DNA of 11,301 nt. Origin: JBFMFE01 sp040752295 (GTDB taxonomy: Bacteria > UBP15 > UBA6099 > JBFMBQ01). The DNA is taken from NCBI GenBank assembly GCA_040752295.1, contig JBFMFE010000279.1, forward strand, positions 1 to 11,301. Reading direction: 5' to 3'. The translations under genes were made by a program, and so were the position numbers. The notes under the pieces were generated by a model. It was not told the origin of the DNA and ran no database searches. It saw nothing but the letters and a program-made list of their open reading frames with translations. Within the stretch, counting starts at the first letter, position 1; each line of letters starts with the position of its first letter. Positions 1-6,592 of this stretch are shown here, in pieces.

Positions 1-85
1 TTCCGCCGCCGATCAGCAGCAGGAGGAACAGGATCAGCAGGAGCTTGTGCGTTCTCGTCAGCGCTCTTTCGGGTGCCTCGCTCAC
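1..85 (-). CDS. Truncated membrane-anchored protein (N-terminus only)
   Basis: Only the first 28 codons of this minus-strand gene lie in the window; the rest runs off the left edge. The start is a GTG at 83-85. It is preceded by a strong Shine-Dalgarno sequence, GGAGGT (complement of 96-101), 10 nt upstream, which is what makes this short stretch credible. The peptide has a polar, charged first 14 residues (SEAPERALTRTHK), then an uninterrupted hydrophobic run (LLLILFLLLLIGGG) that would serve as a signal anchor or first transmembrane helix with a positively charged cytoplasmic side. Family and function cannot be assigned from so little sequence. The gene is divergent from the ATPase gene to its right. 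Confidence 0.6.
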   Translation of the reverse strand, partial: MSEAPERALTRTHKLLLILFLLLLIGGG

Positions 86-216
86 AACCGGTGAAACCTC
101 CAATCGGGAACGCTCCGGCTCAGTACCGGGTCTCCTGTACTACTAACCGCGAATTTCTTCGTTTTTTGCGAAGAATATTTCAAAACTGCTTTCCATCGCG
201 TTGTTTTTTTGTTTTT

Positions 217-277
217 CGTGCCCATGCCCTTGTGCCTGCCTGTGCGTGTCCGCACGCAGACAGGCGTGCCCGTGCCC
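217..277. repeat. Imperfect hairpin flanked by 13-bp direct repeats
   Basis: An inverted repeat with arms 234-248 and 251-265 (GCCTGCCTGTGCGTG against CGCACGCAGACAGGC) pairs with one mismatch and one bulge around a tiny loop. It is bracketed by CGTGCCCATGCCC (217-229) and CGTGCCCGTGCCC (265-277), a 13-bp direct repeat with one difference. Similar words (GGCAGGCGCAGACAGGC) recur at 485-502, so this is probably a dispersed REP-like element. The flanking direct repeat may be a target-site duplication or coincidental low complexity. Confidence 0.5.
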
Positions 278-416
278 GGTTTTGAAGGCGCGGTCGCGGC
301 CGGCTCAATCGGGCTGCGGCAACCTGCCGCGATGTGTGATACCGAGACTTCATATTAACAGAAACGATTCCCCCGATCAAACCCCCCCGCGACGGTCCCG
401 GCGTCGCTCCGGGCAG

Positions 417-510
417 GCGGCGAGTCATCGCCGCCTTCTCCCGCGGGGAAGTGCGGGGCGCAGTCTCCCCGCCTGCGCCTGCGCAGGCAGGCGCAGACAG
501 GCACTCCAAA
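417..510. repeat. GC-rich palindromic element, same core as the element at 2371-2536
   Basis: The element opens with the hairpin GCGGCGA-gtca-TCGCCGC (417-434) followed by TTC. It continues with a nested stem GCGGGGA/TCCCCGC, the perfect palindrome CCTGCGCAGG, and ends GCACTCCAAA. The 22-nt core 417-438 matches 2428-2449 with one mismatch, and GCACTCC also recurs at 2482-2488. This indicates two diverged members of one dispersed palindrome family; the 166-bp outer arms of the second copy are not evident here. Confidence 0.55.
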
Positions 511-526
511 ATTCAATTTTCAAGCT

Positions 527-556
527 CAGACCCCATTCTCACAGACCCCATTCTCA
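527..556 (+). repeat. 15-bp perfect tandem duplication
   Basis: CAGACCCCATTCTCA occurs twice head to tail (527-541 and 542-556) with no mismatch. The word resembles one half of the GGGGTCAGACCCC-type palindromes that accompany IS200/REP-associated transposases in environmental genomes. That resemblance is from memory and no transposase is present here. Confidence 0.6.
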
Positions 557-583
557 GCACAAATTTACTCGGTATTAAGGATA

Positions 584-612
584 TTGACAACGTGCGTGAA
601 AGGCATTATGTT
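584..612 (+). promoter_or_regulatory. Sigma70-like promoter upstream of the DUF4143 ATPase
   Basis: TTGACA (584-589, a perfect -35), 17 nt spacer, then TATGTT (607-612, 4 of 6 to TATAAT). It sits in an AT-richer island about 100 bp before the ATPase start and is the best candidate for driving the three plus-strand genes that follow. The transcription start is not known. Confidence 0.5.
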
Positions 613-709
613 GAAGTGGAGAACCTTTCAAACGGCCGGTGGGTAAACCTTCAAATGGCCGTTAACAAAACTTTCGTTTGGACGGCATATCGGCTTACGG
701 GATGACGAT

Positions 710-1957
710 ATGAAAGAGACTGATTTATATCCACGGTTCGCACGTCGGCGGCTGGAGGAAGCCCTGATGGACACTCCGGTAGTGCTGGTGCATGGGCCTC
801 GCCAGTGCGGAAAGACTACACTCTCGCGCATGGTCGGTGATGCGGCAGGTTATGAATATATCACCTTCGATGACGACGTTCAACTTGCCGCCGCGCAGGC
901 CGACCCGGTGGGATTCGCGGCTGACCTGCCGGATAAGACTGTTCTTGATGAGGTGCAGCGCGTACCGAACTTATTTCTATCGTTGAAATCGGCTGTGGAT
1001 CGGGGCCGACGGCCCGGACGCTTCATCCTTACGGGGTCTGCCAATGTGCTGCTGGTTCCTCAATTATCCGATTCTCTGGCCGGGCGCATGGAGATAGTGC
1101 GTCTTCACCCGTTGTCGCAAGACGAAATCGAGAGAAAAGAATCGCGGTTTCTCGACGCGCTGTTTGAAGTGAAATTTCGGAATCGGCAGTTCGGACGTCT
1201 GGGTTCCGTGCTTGCAGAAAGGATCATGGCGGGAGGCTTCCCTGCCGCGCTCGCCCGTTCGATACCGCGACGGCGCGCCGCATGGTATCGGGACTATATT
1301 GAAACGCTGGTGCAGCGAGATACGCGTGATATGGCGCGCATCAGCGCGTTGGGAGCGCTGCCGCGGCTCCTTCAACTCGCCGCCGGGCAGACCGCGCGGC
1401 TGGTCAATGTGGCTGAAATGGCATCTGCGTTCCAGTTGAGCCGCCCTACCGTTCGGGACTACGTGGTTCTGCTGGAAAGGATATTTCTGCTGGAACATCT
1501 GCAACCGTGGTACAGCAACCGGCTGAGTCGGCTCATTAAAACGCCCAAAATGCACCTTACGGACGCCGGTCTGGCCGCCGCGCTGCTCGGAGTGGATGCG
1601 GGCGTTCTGGCGAAGGACCGCGCGACGCTGGGGCAACTCTTGGAAACTTTTGTCTTTCAGGAATTGCGACGGCAGGCAAGTTGGCGCGACACGCCGATTG
1701 TTTTTTACCATTTCCGGGACAAAGACGGCGCCGAAGTGGACATTGTGCTGGAGCGCGGCGCCGGCGAATTGGCAGGCATCGAGGTCAAGGCGGCGGCGAC
1801 TGTCACGGCGACGGATTTCCGGGGGCTGAAAAAACTGAAAGAAGCCGCCGGGGCTCGTTTTGCGTCCGGTGTCGTGTTATACGACGGGGAGAGAGTCGCA
1901 GGCTTCGGCGAAAACCTTTACGCAGTTCCGATCCGCGCACTATGGGAAATAATATAA
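710..1957 (+). CDS. AAA_14/DUF4143 family ATPase
   Basis: A predicted ATP-binding protein of the AAA_14 plus DUF4143 architecture, 415 residues and so full length for the family. The Walker A loop is GPRQCGKTT (29-37), Walker B is VLDEVQ (78-83), and a sensor-like FILTGS follows (105-110). A winged-helix-like middle contains VAEMASAFQLSRPTVRDYV (234-252). The DUF4143 C-terminus carries a PD-(D/E)XK-nuclease-like core with AEVDIVLE (341-348, D344) and IEVK (357-360). Proteins of this family are abundant in accessory DNA of bacteria and archaea. Their substrates are mostly unknown and roles with mobile or toxin systems are only suspected. The ATG at 710 overlaps a short run of sequence with no strong ribosome binding site. 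The DUF6398-like gene begins about 36 nt after the stop, suggesting one transcript. Confidence 0.9.
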   Translation: MKETDLYPRFARRRLEEALMDTPVVLVHGPRQCGKTTLSRMVGDAAGYEYITFDDDVQLAAAQADPVGFAADLPDKTVLDEVQRVPNLFLSLKSAVDRGRRPGRFILTGSANVLLVPQLSDSLAGRMEIVRLHPLSQDEIERKESRFLDALFEVKFRNRQFGRLGSVLAERIMAGGFPAALARSIPRRRAAWYRDYIETLVQRDTRDMARISALGALPRLLQLAAGQTARLVNVAEMASAFQLSRPTVRDYVVLLERIFLLEHLQPWYSNRLSRLIKTPKMHLTDAGLAAALLGVDAGVLAKDRATLGQLLETFVFQELRRQASWRDTPIVFYHFRDKDGAEVDIVLERGAGELAGIEVKAAATVTATDFRGLKKLKEAAGARFASGVVLYDGERVAGFGENLYAVPIRALWEII

Positions 1958-1993
1958 TAGCATGAAATCCGAACTCGGAAAGGAATGACGGCG

Positions 1994-2530
1994 ATGGCAA
2001 AAGAAGAAAAAACGGAAAGGCATAACGAAATCAAAGCGGCGGTAAAATCATTCTGTGACACACACCTGAACGAGGAGTTAGGCGGCTATGCGCAGAAACT
2101 TTGCGACAAACTCGGGCGCAAGAGGACACTTTCGATAACAAGCGGCCGGCCGGAAATCTGGTCGGCGGCAATTATTTATGTTATCGCCCGCCTGAATTTT
2201 CTGTTCGATCAGAGCCAGAAGCACTACATTTCCGCAGACACGATCTGCGATTTCTTCGGAGTCAAAAAGTCAACCGCGAGCCAGAAGGCGACTCTTATAG
2301 AAAAAACCTGCAAAATCCGCACGGGAGAGCCTGAGCCCTGCAGCGAGAGATTTTCTGACATGTTCACCTTAGTGTATCACTTCATAAATTCGCTAACGTA
2401 TTTTCAGAGGCGAAGCCTCCCTGGACTGCGGCGAGCCATCGCCGCCTTCATCTCCGATAGTCAAGGCGGTGTTCACACACCGCACTCCAAGGCGCTTCGC
2501 GCAGAATACGTTAGAGTATTTACGAAATAG
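1994..2530 (+). CDS. DUF6398-like protein with element-derived C-terminus
   Basis: The first about 120 residues look like DUF6398, a helical domain of unknown function. Visible landmarks are SFCDTHLNEE, RKRTLSITSGRPEIW, IARLNFLFDQSQ and ADTICDFFGVKKSTASQKA; the last is helix-turn-helix-like and suggests nucleic-acid binding, but this is inference. The ATG at 1994 is preferred over the one at 1985 because AAGGA (1980-1984) lies 9 nt upstream of it but overlaps the earlier ATG. From codon position 2371 onward the frame runs through a 166-bp palindromic element (2371-2536), so the last about 50 residues are probably not native. The stop TAG (2528-2530) overlaps the next gene's GTG by one base. 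The gene is either a truncated or altered form of a longer protein, or the first half of a former DUF6398/pRiA4b fusion. Confidence 0.7.
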   Translation: MAKEEKTERHNEIKAAVKSFCDTHLNEELGGYAQKLCDKLGRKRTLSITSGRPEIWSAAIIYVIARLNFLFDQSQKHYISADTICDFFGVKKSTASQKATLIEKTCKIRTGEPEPCSERFSDMFTLVYHFINSLTYFQRRSLPGLRRAIAAFISDSQGGVHTPHSKALRAEYVRVFTK

Positions 2531-2536
2531 TGCACT
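2371..2536. repeat. 166-bp imperfect palindromic (MITE-like) element
   Basis: The outer arms align without gaps for 32 nt (2371-2402 against the complement of 2505-2536, about three quarters identical, including the shared CTAACGTAT). They continue inward, with four single-base gaps, through CGAAGC and TGGAnTGCGG on both sides. Between the arms sit two small hairpins: GCGGCGA-gcca-TCGCCGC (2428-2445) and CGGTGT-tcac-ACACCG (2467-2482). The whole could extrude as a three-armed cruciform. It encodes no transposase. It is translated in frame at the end of the upstream gene and supplies the start codon of the downstream gene. Exact ends and a target-site duplication cannot be fixed from one copy. 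Confidence 0.7.
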
Positions 2537-3102
2537 TAGTTCAAACACCGGAAGGTCTGGTAATTCCCCTCAGGTACTTGAAGGAACGCGGACTGGAGGT
2601 AAAAACCGAAAGCGGCGCCGACACGATTGACAATCGTCTATATGTGCTGGATGTCTTTATCATCAGCGGGCCGGTAACAGAGGAGTTTGTCACGAAGAAC
2701 AAAGTGATCTCCCGTACCATCGAGATCAGGGGCGATCAGACGCTGGAAGACCTGCACAACGCGATTTTTCGGGCATTCGACCGCGAAGAACAACACATGT
2801 ATGAATTTCAGTTCGGGAGAGGACCGTACTCCCCCGACGGAAGGGTATACATATTACCCGCGGCTTTAGGCTCCAGCGGCGCGAAAATCGCCGGGTACGC
2901 TACGCGCACAACCATTGGCTCCCTCAACCTGAAGGTTGGCCATGCGTTCGGTTATTGTTTCGACTTCGGGGATGAGTGGATACACCGGATAAACGTCGTT
3001 TCCATCGGCGATGAAGCACCGCCCGGTGAATATCCGAGAGTGGCGAAGCGCGTGGGCGAAAGCCCGCCGCAATATGCTGAATGGGATAACGAGGGCGGAT
3101 AA
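2530..3102 (+). CDS. Plasmid pRiA4b ORF-3-type protein
   Basis: A 190-residue protein whose C-terminal two thirds match the PRiA4_ORF3 (IS1096 passenger TnpR-like) family. Signature segments are IEIRGDQTLEDLHNAIFRAF (about 64-83), MYEFQFG (about 94-100), and GYCFDFGDEWIHRINVV (about 141-157), with YPRVAKRVGESPPQYAEW near the end. The family is widespread in accessory DNA and its biochemical role is not established. The N-terminal about 45 residues (VQTPEGLVIPLRYLKERG) are not recognised further. The start is a GTG at 2530-2532 overlapping the upstream stop as TAGTG, with no separate ribosome binding site, so translational coupling is likely. That start codon lies inside the right arm of the palindromic element, hinting that the original start, or a fusion to the upstream domain, was lost. 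Confidence 0.8.
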   Translation: MHLVQTPEGLVIPLRYLKERGLEVKTESGADTIDNRLYVLDVFIISGPVTEEFVTKNKVISRTIEIRGDQTLEDLHNAIFRAFDREEQHMYEFQFGRGPYSPDGRVYILPAALGSSGAKIAGYATRTTIGSLNLKVGHAFGYCFDFGDEWIHRINVVSIGDEAPPGEYPRVAKRVGESPPQYAEWDNEGG

Positions 3103-3196
3103 ATGCAAGCGCGTCACAAGATGCATCGAAGGACCGTCTCTTGTTCGTAAATGATTCGTTAAATCGGACTTCGGGGTAAACTCTACCGCCATTCTC

Positions 3197-3385
3197 TCAG
3201 TATATCTTCGATATCTTCGTATCTGTTTTCGGATTTCCCTTGAGGATCATAACCGAGCCTTTGTCGCTCCATGGGAATTCGAAGCCGTAATACTTCAGCC
3301 GCGCCTTATCGTTCACCATTTGATTGGAGATGGTTCCATCGGCTTTGAGCCGGACGAGTTCTCCTTTAATTTCTCTTAAAATCAT
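3197..3385 (-). CDS. Small protein of unknown function following the SNF2 helicase
   Basis: 62 residues, mostly hydrophilic and lysine-rich, with no signal peptide or membrane helix. The recognisable landmarks are only descriptive: an N-terminal MILREIKGELVRLKADGT, a central KYYGFEFPWSDKG and a lysine/threonine-rich tail. I do not recognise the family. Coding is supported by position: the ATG lies 27 nt after the SNF2 stop on the same strand and is preceded by GAGGAG 8 nt upstream (complement of the region around 3394-3399). It also lacks a comparably plausible gene on the other strand. It is probably co-transcribed with the helicase and may be its partner; that is inference. Confidence 0.6.
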   Translation of the reverse strand: MILREIKGELVRLKADGTISNQMVNDKARLKYYGFEFPWSDKGSVMILKGNPKTDTKISKIY

Positions 3386-3412
3386 TCCTTGCGCTCCTCT
3401 TGTACCGTCGTA

Positions 3413-5779
3413 TCATTCCCCGATGCTGATAAGGAATTGTCCGAGGGATTTCAGAGAGTTTTTCAGGACGTCGTCCGGCGGCAGGGTGATGTTCATCTGC
3501 CGTGCGCCGGTGTTCTGGTCGGTCACGATTCTTGCTGTGCTGTTCGGCGCGTCGGGCGTGGCCGCTCCGGAAACGGCGGAAGTCAGCGCGACGAAAATGT
3601 CCCTGCCGATGCGGAAGAGAGGCTCGAAACCAATAATGGCTCCGGCAGAGGAGGTTGCAGCAGGACGAAGGGGTTCGGCAATTTCGCCGGGTCCGGCGGC
3701 AGCCTGCGCCGCGGCGGGTTCGATTTCATCCTCCGGTTGCGGCGCCTGTGGGGCGACGCCGGCCATTTCGTCCACCAGTTCCCTGAAAACGCTCTTGGCG
3801 GATGTTTTGAAGTCCACCATGTCGCACGTCCCCTCGAACACGCCGTCGAAGAGCGCCTTTTTGTTGCCGAGAAGGTCGAGAATCCGTTCTTCTATGCTGC
3901 CGCGCGTGACGAGGTTCACCACCTGCACGTTTCTTTCCTGCCCCATGCGGTGGACGCGCCCGACGCGCTGCTCCAGCACGGCGGGATTCCACGGGATGTC
4001 CACGTTGATCACCGCCGAACCGGCTTGAAGGTTCAGCCCGACGCCGCCAGCATCGCTGCTTAGAAAAACCTTTACGGAATCATCCTCCCAGAATTTCCGG
4101 ATGATCTCGCCACGCTTTGCGCTCGGCACGCCGCCGTGCAGATAAACGTATTGCAGTCCTTCTTTCAACACAACTTCCGCCACTTTATCCAGCATCCGCG
4201 TCCACTGGCTGAACAAAACTACTTTTCGGTCTTGCTCCACGAGTTCGCGTATAATGCTCTTCAATTCGTCGAGTTTGGGGGATATATTGGTTTCTTTGTC
4301 GAACAGGAAGGTCGAGTCGCAGATCATTCTCATGTTGGCGAGCGCGCACATCAGGCGATGGTGATCGAGTTCGGACAGGAAGCCGTAACGGCGCCATTTG
4401 TGGACGATTTTTGCGACGATTTCCTGCTGTTCTGCATAGAGGCTGTACTGCTCCGGCGTCATCGGCACGAAGTAATTGTTGTCCGTTCGCGCCGGCAACT
4501 GTCGCAGCACCTCATTCTTGGAACGCCGCAGAAGTATCGGCGAAAGTTTTTCACGGATTACATCGAGGTCTTTATATCCTATGACCCGCGATTTGCATTC
4601 CGGGTCGTAAACCGTGTGATCGGCAAGAAATTTGAACGCAGGACCGAGACGCCGGTCATCCACGTATTCCACGATGGAGAATAACTCGTCAATCCGGTTC
4701 TCCATCGGCGTGCCGGTTAGCACGAAAGTATAGGGGCTTTTCAACGTTTTTATTCGCTTCGCAGTTTTCGTTTCCCAGTTCTTGATGCGCTGCGCCTCGT
4801 CAAGGATAATCAGTTCGGGCGACCAGCCCATAATTTCCTCGACGTCCATTCGTGCACTTTCGTAGGTGGTAATGAGAAAACCCTTGACGTCCGAGCGGAA
4901 CAGCCTCCGGCGCGCGACGATGTTTCCCTCGACAACGATGGGACGATGATCGGTGAACTTTTCGATCTCCCGTTTCCATTGATACTTGAGCGAAGCCGGA
5001 CAGACGATCAGGAATTTTTCGATCCCCTTCGTCTGAATCAGCAACTGCGTCGCACCGATAGCCTGGAGGGTTTTTCCCAGCCCCATGTCGTCACCGAGTA
5101 TGCAGCGCCGGCGGCACGCGGCGAAAACAATGCCTTCCTTCTGGTATGGGTAAAGATTCGCCTTGAGAAGTCCCTTGCTGAACGTGCCTCTCTTCAACTG
5201 CCGCCGGTATTTCGTTTCCTCCCATTCGCCTTGTTTTCGGTCCAACTCCTTTTCCACGTAATCCATCACGTCGCGGTAAATCACGACGCGGTCGTCCAGC
5301 GCCTCGACCCCTTGCATGAATTCCGGGAATCGCCCCAGCATATTCTCCCGCAGCACGCCGTCGGGCGAGAAAAACCTCCCCGCCAGTTTTTTCAGCCGGC
5401 TTGTTGCCTCCTCGGAAAAAGTAATCCGGATGGTTAATTCTTTCGCATAATGCAGATAGACCTCGGTGATTCTCGGCGTGAACTTCCCGGCGAGCCGCCG
5501 CTTTGAAACTGTCTTGTTTAGATGCAATAGAACCGCCTCGATATGTTTGCAGGTTCCGAGAATATTTTTCCGGAAATCCGGGCACGAGCAATAATTGTCC
5601 CCTGCGGCGAACCCGCGCACCGCCACCTTGTAATCGCCGCCCGTCGCGGGATTCAAGACGTTGAACTCGCTGTACACCGCGTGCTTCCCGATATTTTTGA
5701 TTCTGAATTTTTCCTTTTCCGCTCTCTCCCGTCGGATCGCGATTTGTTCTTCCATCAAATTTCTCTGCTCTTTAATCAT
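3413..5779 (-). CDS. SWIM zinc-finger SNF2-family DNA translocase (helicase)
   Basis: A 788-residue SF2/SNF2 ATPase expected to translocate on double-stranded DNA and remodel protein-DNA complexes. An N-terminal SWIM zinc finger is visible (C64, C66, C77, H79 in CSCPDF and GTCKH). The helicase core follows: motif I DDMGLGKT (230-237), motif II DEAQ (327-330), motif III LTGTP (354-358), motif V around SSDAGGVGLNLQ (574-585) and motif VI QRVGRVHRMGQ (604-614). After about residue 675 comes an Ala/Pro-rich linker and a short C-terminal segment of unknown role. The ATG at 5777-5779 is supported by AAAGGAG (complement of 5789-5795), 9 nt upstream. The SWIM-SNF2 arrangement is common in bacteria, usually uncharacterised, and sometimes found in defence or accessory loci; nothing else here proves a defence role. 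Convergent with the pRiA4b ORF-3 gene. Confidence 0.93.
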   Translation of the reverse strand: MIKEQRNLMEEQIAIRRERAEKEKFRIKNIGKHAVYSEFNVLNPATGGDYKVAVRGFAAGDNYCSCPDFRKNILGTCKHIEAVLLHLNKTVSKRRLAGKFTPRITEVYLHYAKELTIRITFSEEATSRLKKLAGRFFSPDGVLRENMLGRFPEFMQGVEALDDRVVIYRDVMDYVEKELDRKQGEWEETKYRRQLKRGTFSKGLLKANLYPYQKEGIVFAACRRRCILGDDMGLGKTLQAIGATQLLIQTKGIEKFLIVCPASLKYQWKREIEKFTDHRPIVVEGNIVARRRLFRSDVKGFLITTYESARMDVEEIMGWSPELIILDEAQRIKNWETKTAKRIKTLKSPYTFVLTGTPMENRIDELFSIVEYVDDRRLGPAFKFLADHTVYDPECKSRVIGYKDLDVIREKLSPILLRRSKNEVLRQLPARTDNNYFVPMTPEQYSLYAEQQEIVAKIVHKWRRYGFLSELDHHRLMCALANMRMICDSTFLFDKETNISPKLDELKSIIRELVEQDRKVVLFSQWTRMLDKVAEVVLKEGLQYVYLHGGVPSAKRGEIIRKFWEDDSVKVFLSSDAGGVGLNLQAGSAVINVDIPWNPAVLEQRVGRVHRMGQERNVQVVNLVTRGSIEERILDLLGNKKALFDGVFEGTCDMVDFKTSAKSVFRELVDEMAGVAPQAPQPEDEIEPAAAQAAAGPGEIAEPLRPAATSSAGAIIGFEPLFRIGRDIFVALTSAVSGAATPDAPNSTARIVTDQNTGARQMNITLPPDDVLKNSLKSLGQFLISIGE

Positions 5780-5875
5780 GCCTGAAATCTCCTTTCATGC
5801 GCGTCGCTCTCGACGGCTGAAAAAGTCCGCCTCAAAGCGCGCTTTCCATTGCCGAAGCAATCACGTATTTGGAAT

Positions 5876-5881
5876 ATTATA
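5876..5881 (-). promoter_or_regulatory. Possible -10 box for the SNF2 gene
   Basis: The complement reads TATAAT about 96 nt before the SNF2 start, in a short AT-rich patch. No good -35 is found 16-18 nt further upstream. Between it and the gene lies a small hairpin, ATTGC-CGAA-GCAAT (5848-5861), in the presumed leader. Confidence 0.3.
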
Positions 5882-5894
5882 AATAGAAACGCGA

Positions 5895-5982
5895 GCTGCC
5901 GCGATTTTCCCTTCAAATCCACCTGACACCTCGCAATCAAAAACGCCTCCTTTCGGAGGCTTGATTGCGAGGGGTGGATTTG
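5895..5982. repeat. 88-bp direct repeat, distal copy, containing tRNA-fMet 3' end
   Basis: This copy is identical, as far as can be read, to 6068-6155 (offset 173 bp). On the minus strand it contains tRNA-fMet nucleotides 56-73 (complement of 5965-5982), then a terminator hairpin (complement of 5939-5960). It ends with the tRNA 3' end again in inverted orientation at 5912-5936, split by TGACA. The homology to the tRNA stops at the T-loop, so this is not a second functional tRNA gene. Confidence 0.85.
5939..5960 (-). terminator. Second copy of the tRNA terminator
   Basis: Same stem (GCCTCC/GGAGGC), GAAA loop and T5 run as the terminator directly behind tRNA-fMet, carried by the distal 88-bp repeat. 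It would catch read-through from the first and would also insulate the SNF2 gene, which is transcribed in the same direction. Confidence 0.7.
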
Positions 5983-6067
5983 GCTTTCGTTCGTCGCCGT
6001 CGTGGCGCCTCTCTCAAGCCCGGGGAAAATCGCTGTTTTTCCATCCTGAAAAAACGCAGCCGTTCAG

Positions 6068-6137
6068 GCTGCCGCGATTTTCCCTTCAAATCCACCTGAC
6101 ACCTCGCAATCAAAAACGCCTCCTTTCGGAGGCTTGA

Positions 6138-6155
<18 letters not shown>
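6068..6155. repeat. 88-bp direct repeat, proximal copy, overlapping tRNA-fMet
   Basis: The right 18 bp (6138-6155) are the 3' end of the functional tRNA-fMet gene. Inward lies a terminator hairpin (6112-6133), then an inverted copy of the tRNA end: TTCAAATCCACC (6085-6096; tRNA nt 54-65), the 5-bp insertion TGACA, and CCTCGCAA (6102-6109; tRNA nt 66-73) followed by TCAA. The repeat is therefore itself a long palindrome centred on the terminator loop. The 85 bp between the two copies include two more small hairpins and an inverted GCGATTTTCCC word (GGGAAAATCGC at 6023-6033). Confidence 0.85.
6112..6133 (-). terminator. Rho-independent terminator of tRNA-fMet
   Basis: Read on the minus strand: GCCTCC-GAAA-GGAGGC followed by G and five T residues, starting 5 nt after the tRNA discriminator base. 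An identical second terminator lies at 5939-5960 in the distal repeat, giving two in tandem downstream of the tRNA. Confidence 0.85.
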
Positions 6156-6211
<56 letters not shown>

Positions 6212-6216
6212 GGAGC

Positions 6217-6245
6217 ATTATAACCGCTCCTCCGCCGCAAGTAAA
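6217..6245 (-). promoter_or_regulatory. Promoter of tRNA-fMet
   Basis: On the minus strand TTTACT (complement of 6240-6245), 17 nt, then a perfect TATAAT (complement of 6217-6222). The -10 box ends only 5 nt before the first tRNA nucleotide (6211), so transcription would begin at or within a base or so of the mature 5' end. This is a leaderless or nearly leaderless arrangement. Confidence 0.65.
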
Positions 6246-6269
6246 GTGTTTTTTTGATATTCCCGCGGC

Positions 6270-6332
6270 GGCGCCGCGTCCGGGTTTTCCGGCGCCGCAT
6301 CCGGGCTTTTGGGCGCCGCCTGCGGGGTTTTT
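6270..6332. repeat. Three tandem 21-bp GC-rich repeats
   Basis: Units begin at 6270, 6291 and 6312 with the form GGCGCCGC, N, TCCGGG, N, TTTT. The third unit is more diverged (CTGCGGGG and six Ts). The period is exactly 21 bp, two helical turns. Each unit carries the palindrome GGCGCC. A further hairpin with a TTCG loop (CGCC-TTCG-GGCG within TCCCGG/CCGGGA arms) follows at 6369-6396. The cluster lies between the divergent tRNA and phosphodiesterase promoters, so it may bind a protein or act as an insulator. No function is shown. Confidence 0.6.
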
Positions 6333-6423
6333 TGAAAGGGCGCCGTTCTCAGTGGGTGAATACGTCTTCCCGGCGCCTTCGGGCGCACGACCGGGATAGC
6401 CGCTGGAAAATATCTCTCATGTG

Positions 6424-6451
6424 TTGCGCTGCCGCGGACCTCGTGTAAAAT
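6424..6451 (+). promoter_or_regulatory. Possible promoter of the phosphodiesterase gene
   Basis: TTGCGC (6424-6429), 16 nt, TAAAAT (6446-6451), about 140 nt before the start codon. Each box is a partial match to the sigma70 consensus. No better candidate is seen in the leader. Confidence 0.35.
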
Positions 6452-6592
6452 GAAACGCGAGGAAACTCACAATCCAATGGTGAAGATGAAACAAAAACGG
6501 CGGGAAACGTGAAACCGGATTCTCATCCCGATGGGGCATGAGACCGGAAGACAAACCCGTCACGCCGCCGGGCGGTAAAGGGAGGGGGCACA

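Larger units (their letters stand above)
86..583. other. Gene-free hairpin-rich intergenic region
   Basis: No convincing coding sequence is visible between the truncated gene at the left edge and the promoter of the ATPase gene. The open frames here are low-complexity Cys/Arg/Pro/Ala-rich shadows of GC-rich palindromes. The stretch holds an AT-rich 7-bp hairpin (TTCTTCG at 155-161 with CGAAGAA at 169-175), a large hairpin at 234-265, a palindromic element at about 417-510, and a 15-bp tandem duplication at 527-556. These are listed separately where supported. The frame open at 451-705 ends in residues that look a little more protein-like (about 560-702). It has no recognisable family and no ribosome binding site, so it is not called. 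Confidence 0.6.

Noticed and set aside
451..705. 84-codon plus-strand frame before the ATPase gene
   Set aside because: Its first third is palindrome and tandem-repeat DNA, it spans the predicted promoter, it has no ribosome binding site, and no family is recognised. The final about 45 residues could be a gene remnant, but this cannot be supported.
1064..1711. Minus-strand open frame (215 codons) inside the ATPase gene
   Set aside because: Antisense to conserved AAA_14/DUF4143 sequence; no recognisable domain.
3103..3196. Terminator between the convergent pRiA4b ORF-3 and small-protein genes
   Set aside because: No stem with a T run is visible on either strand.
4136..4684. Plus-strand open frame (182 codons) opposite the SNF2 helicase
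   Set aside because: Antisense to helicase motifs II to IV; no ribosome site or known family.
5965..5982. Second tRNA-fMet gene
   Set aside because: Homology to the tRNA ends at nucleotide 56; the anticodon, D arm and 5' acceptor strand are missing, so it is a repeat fragment.
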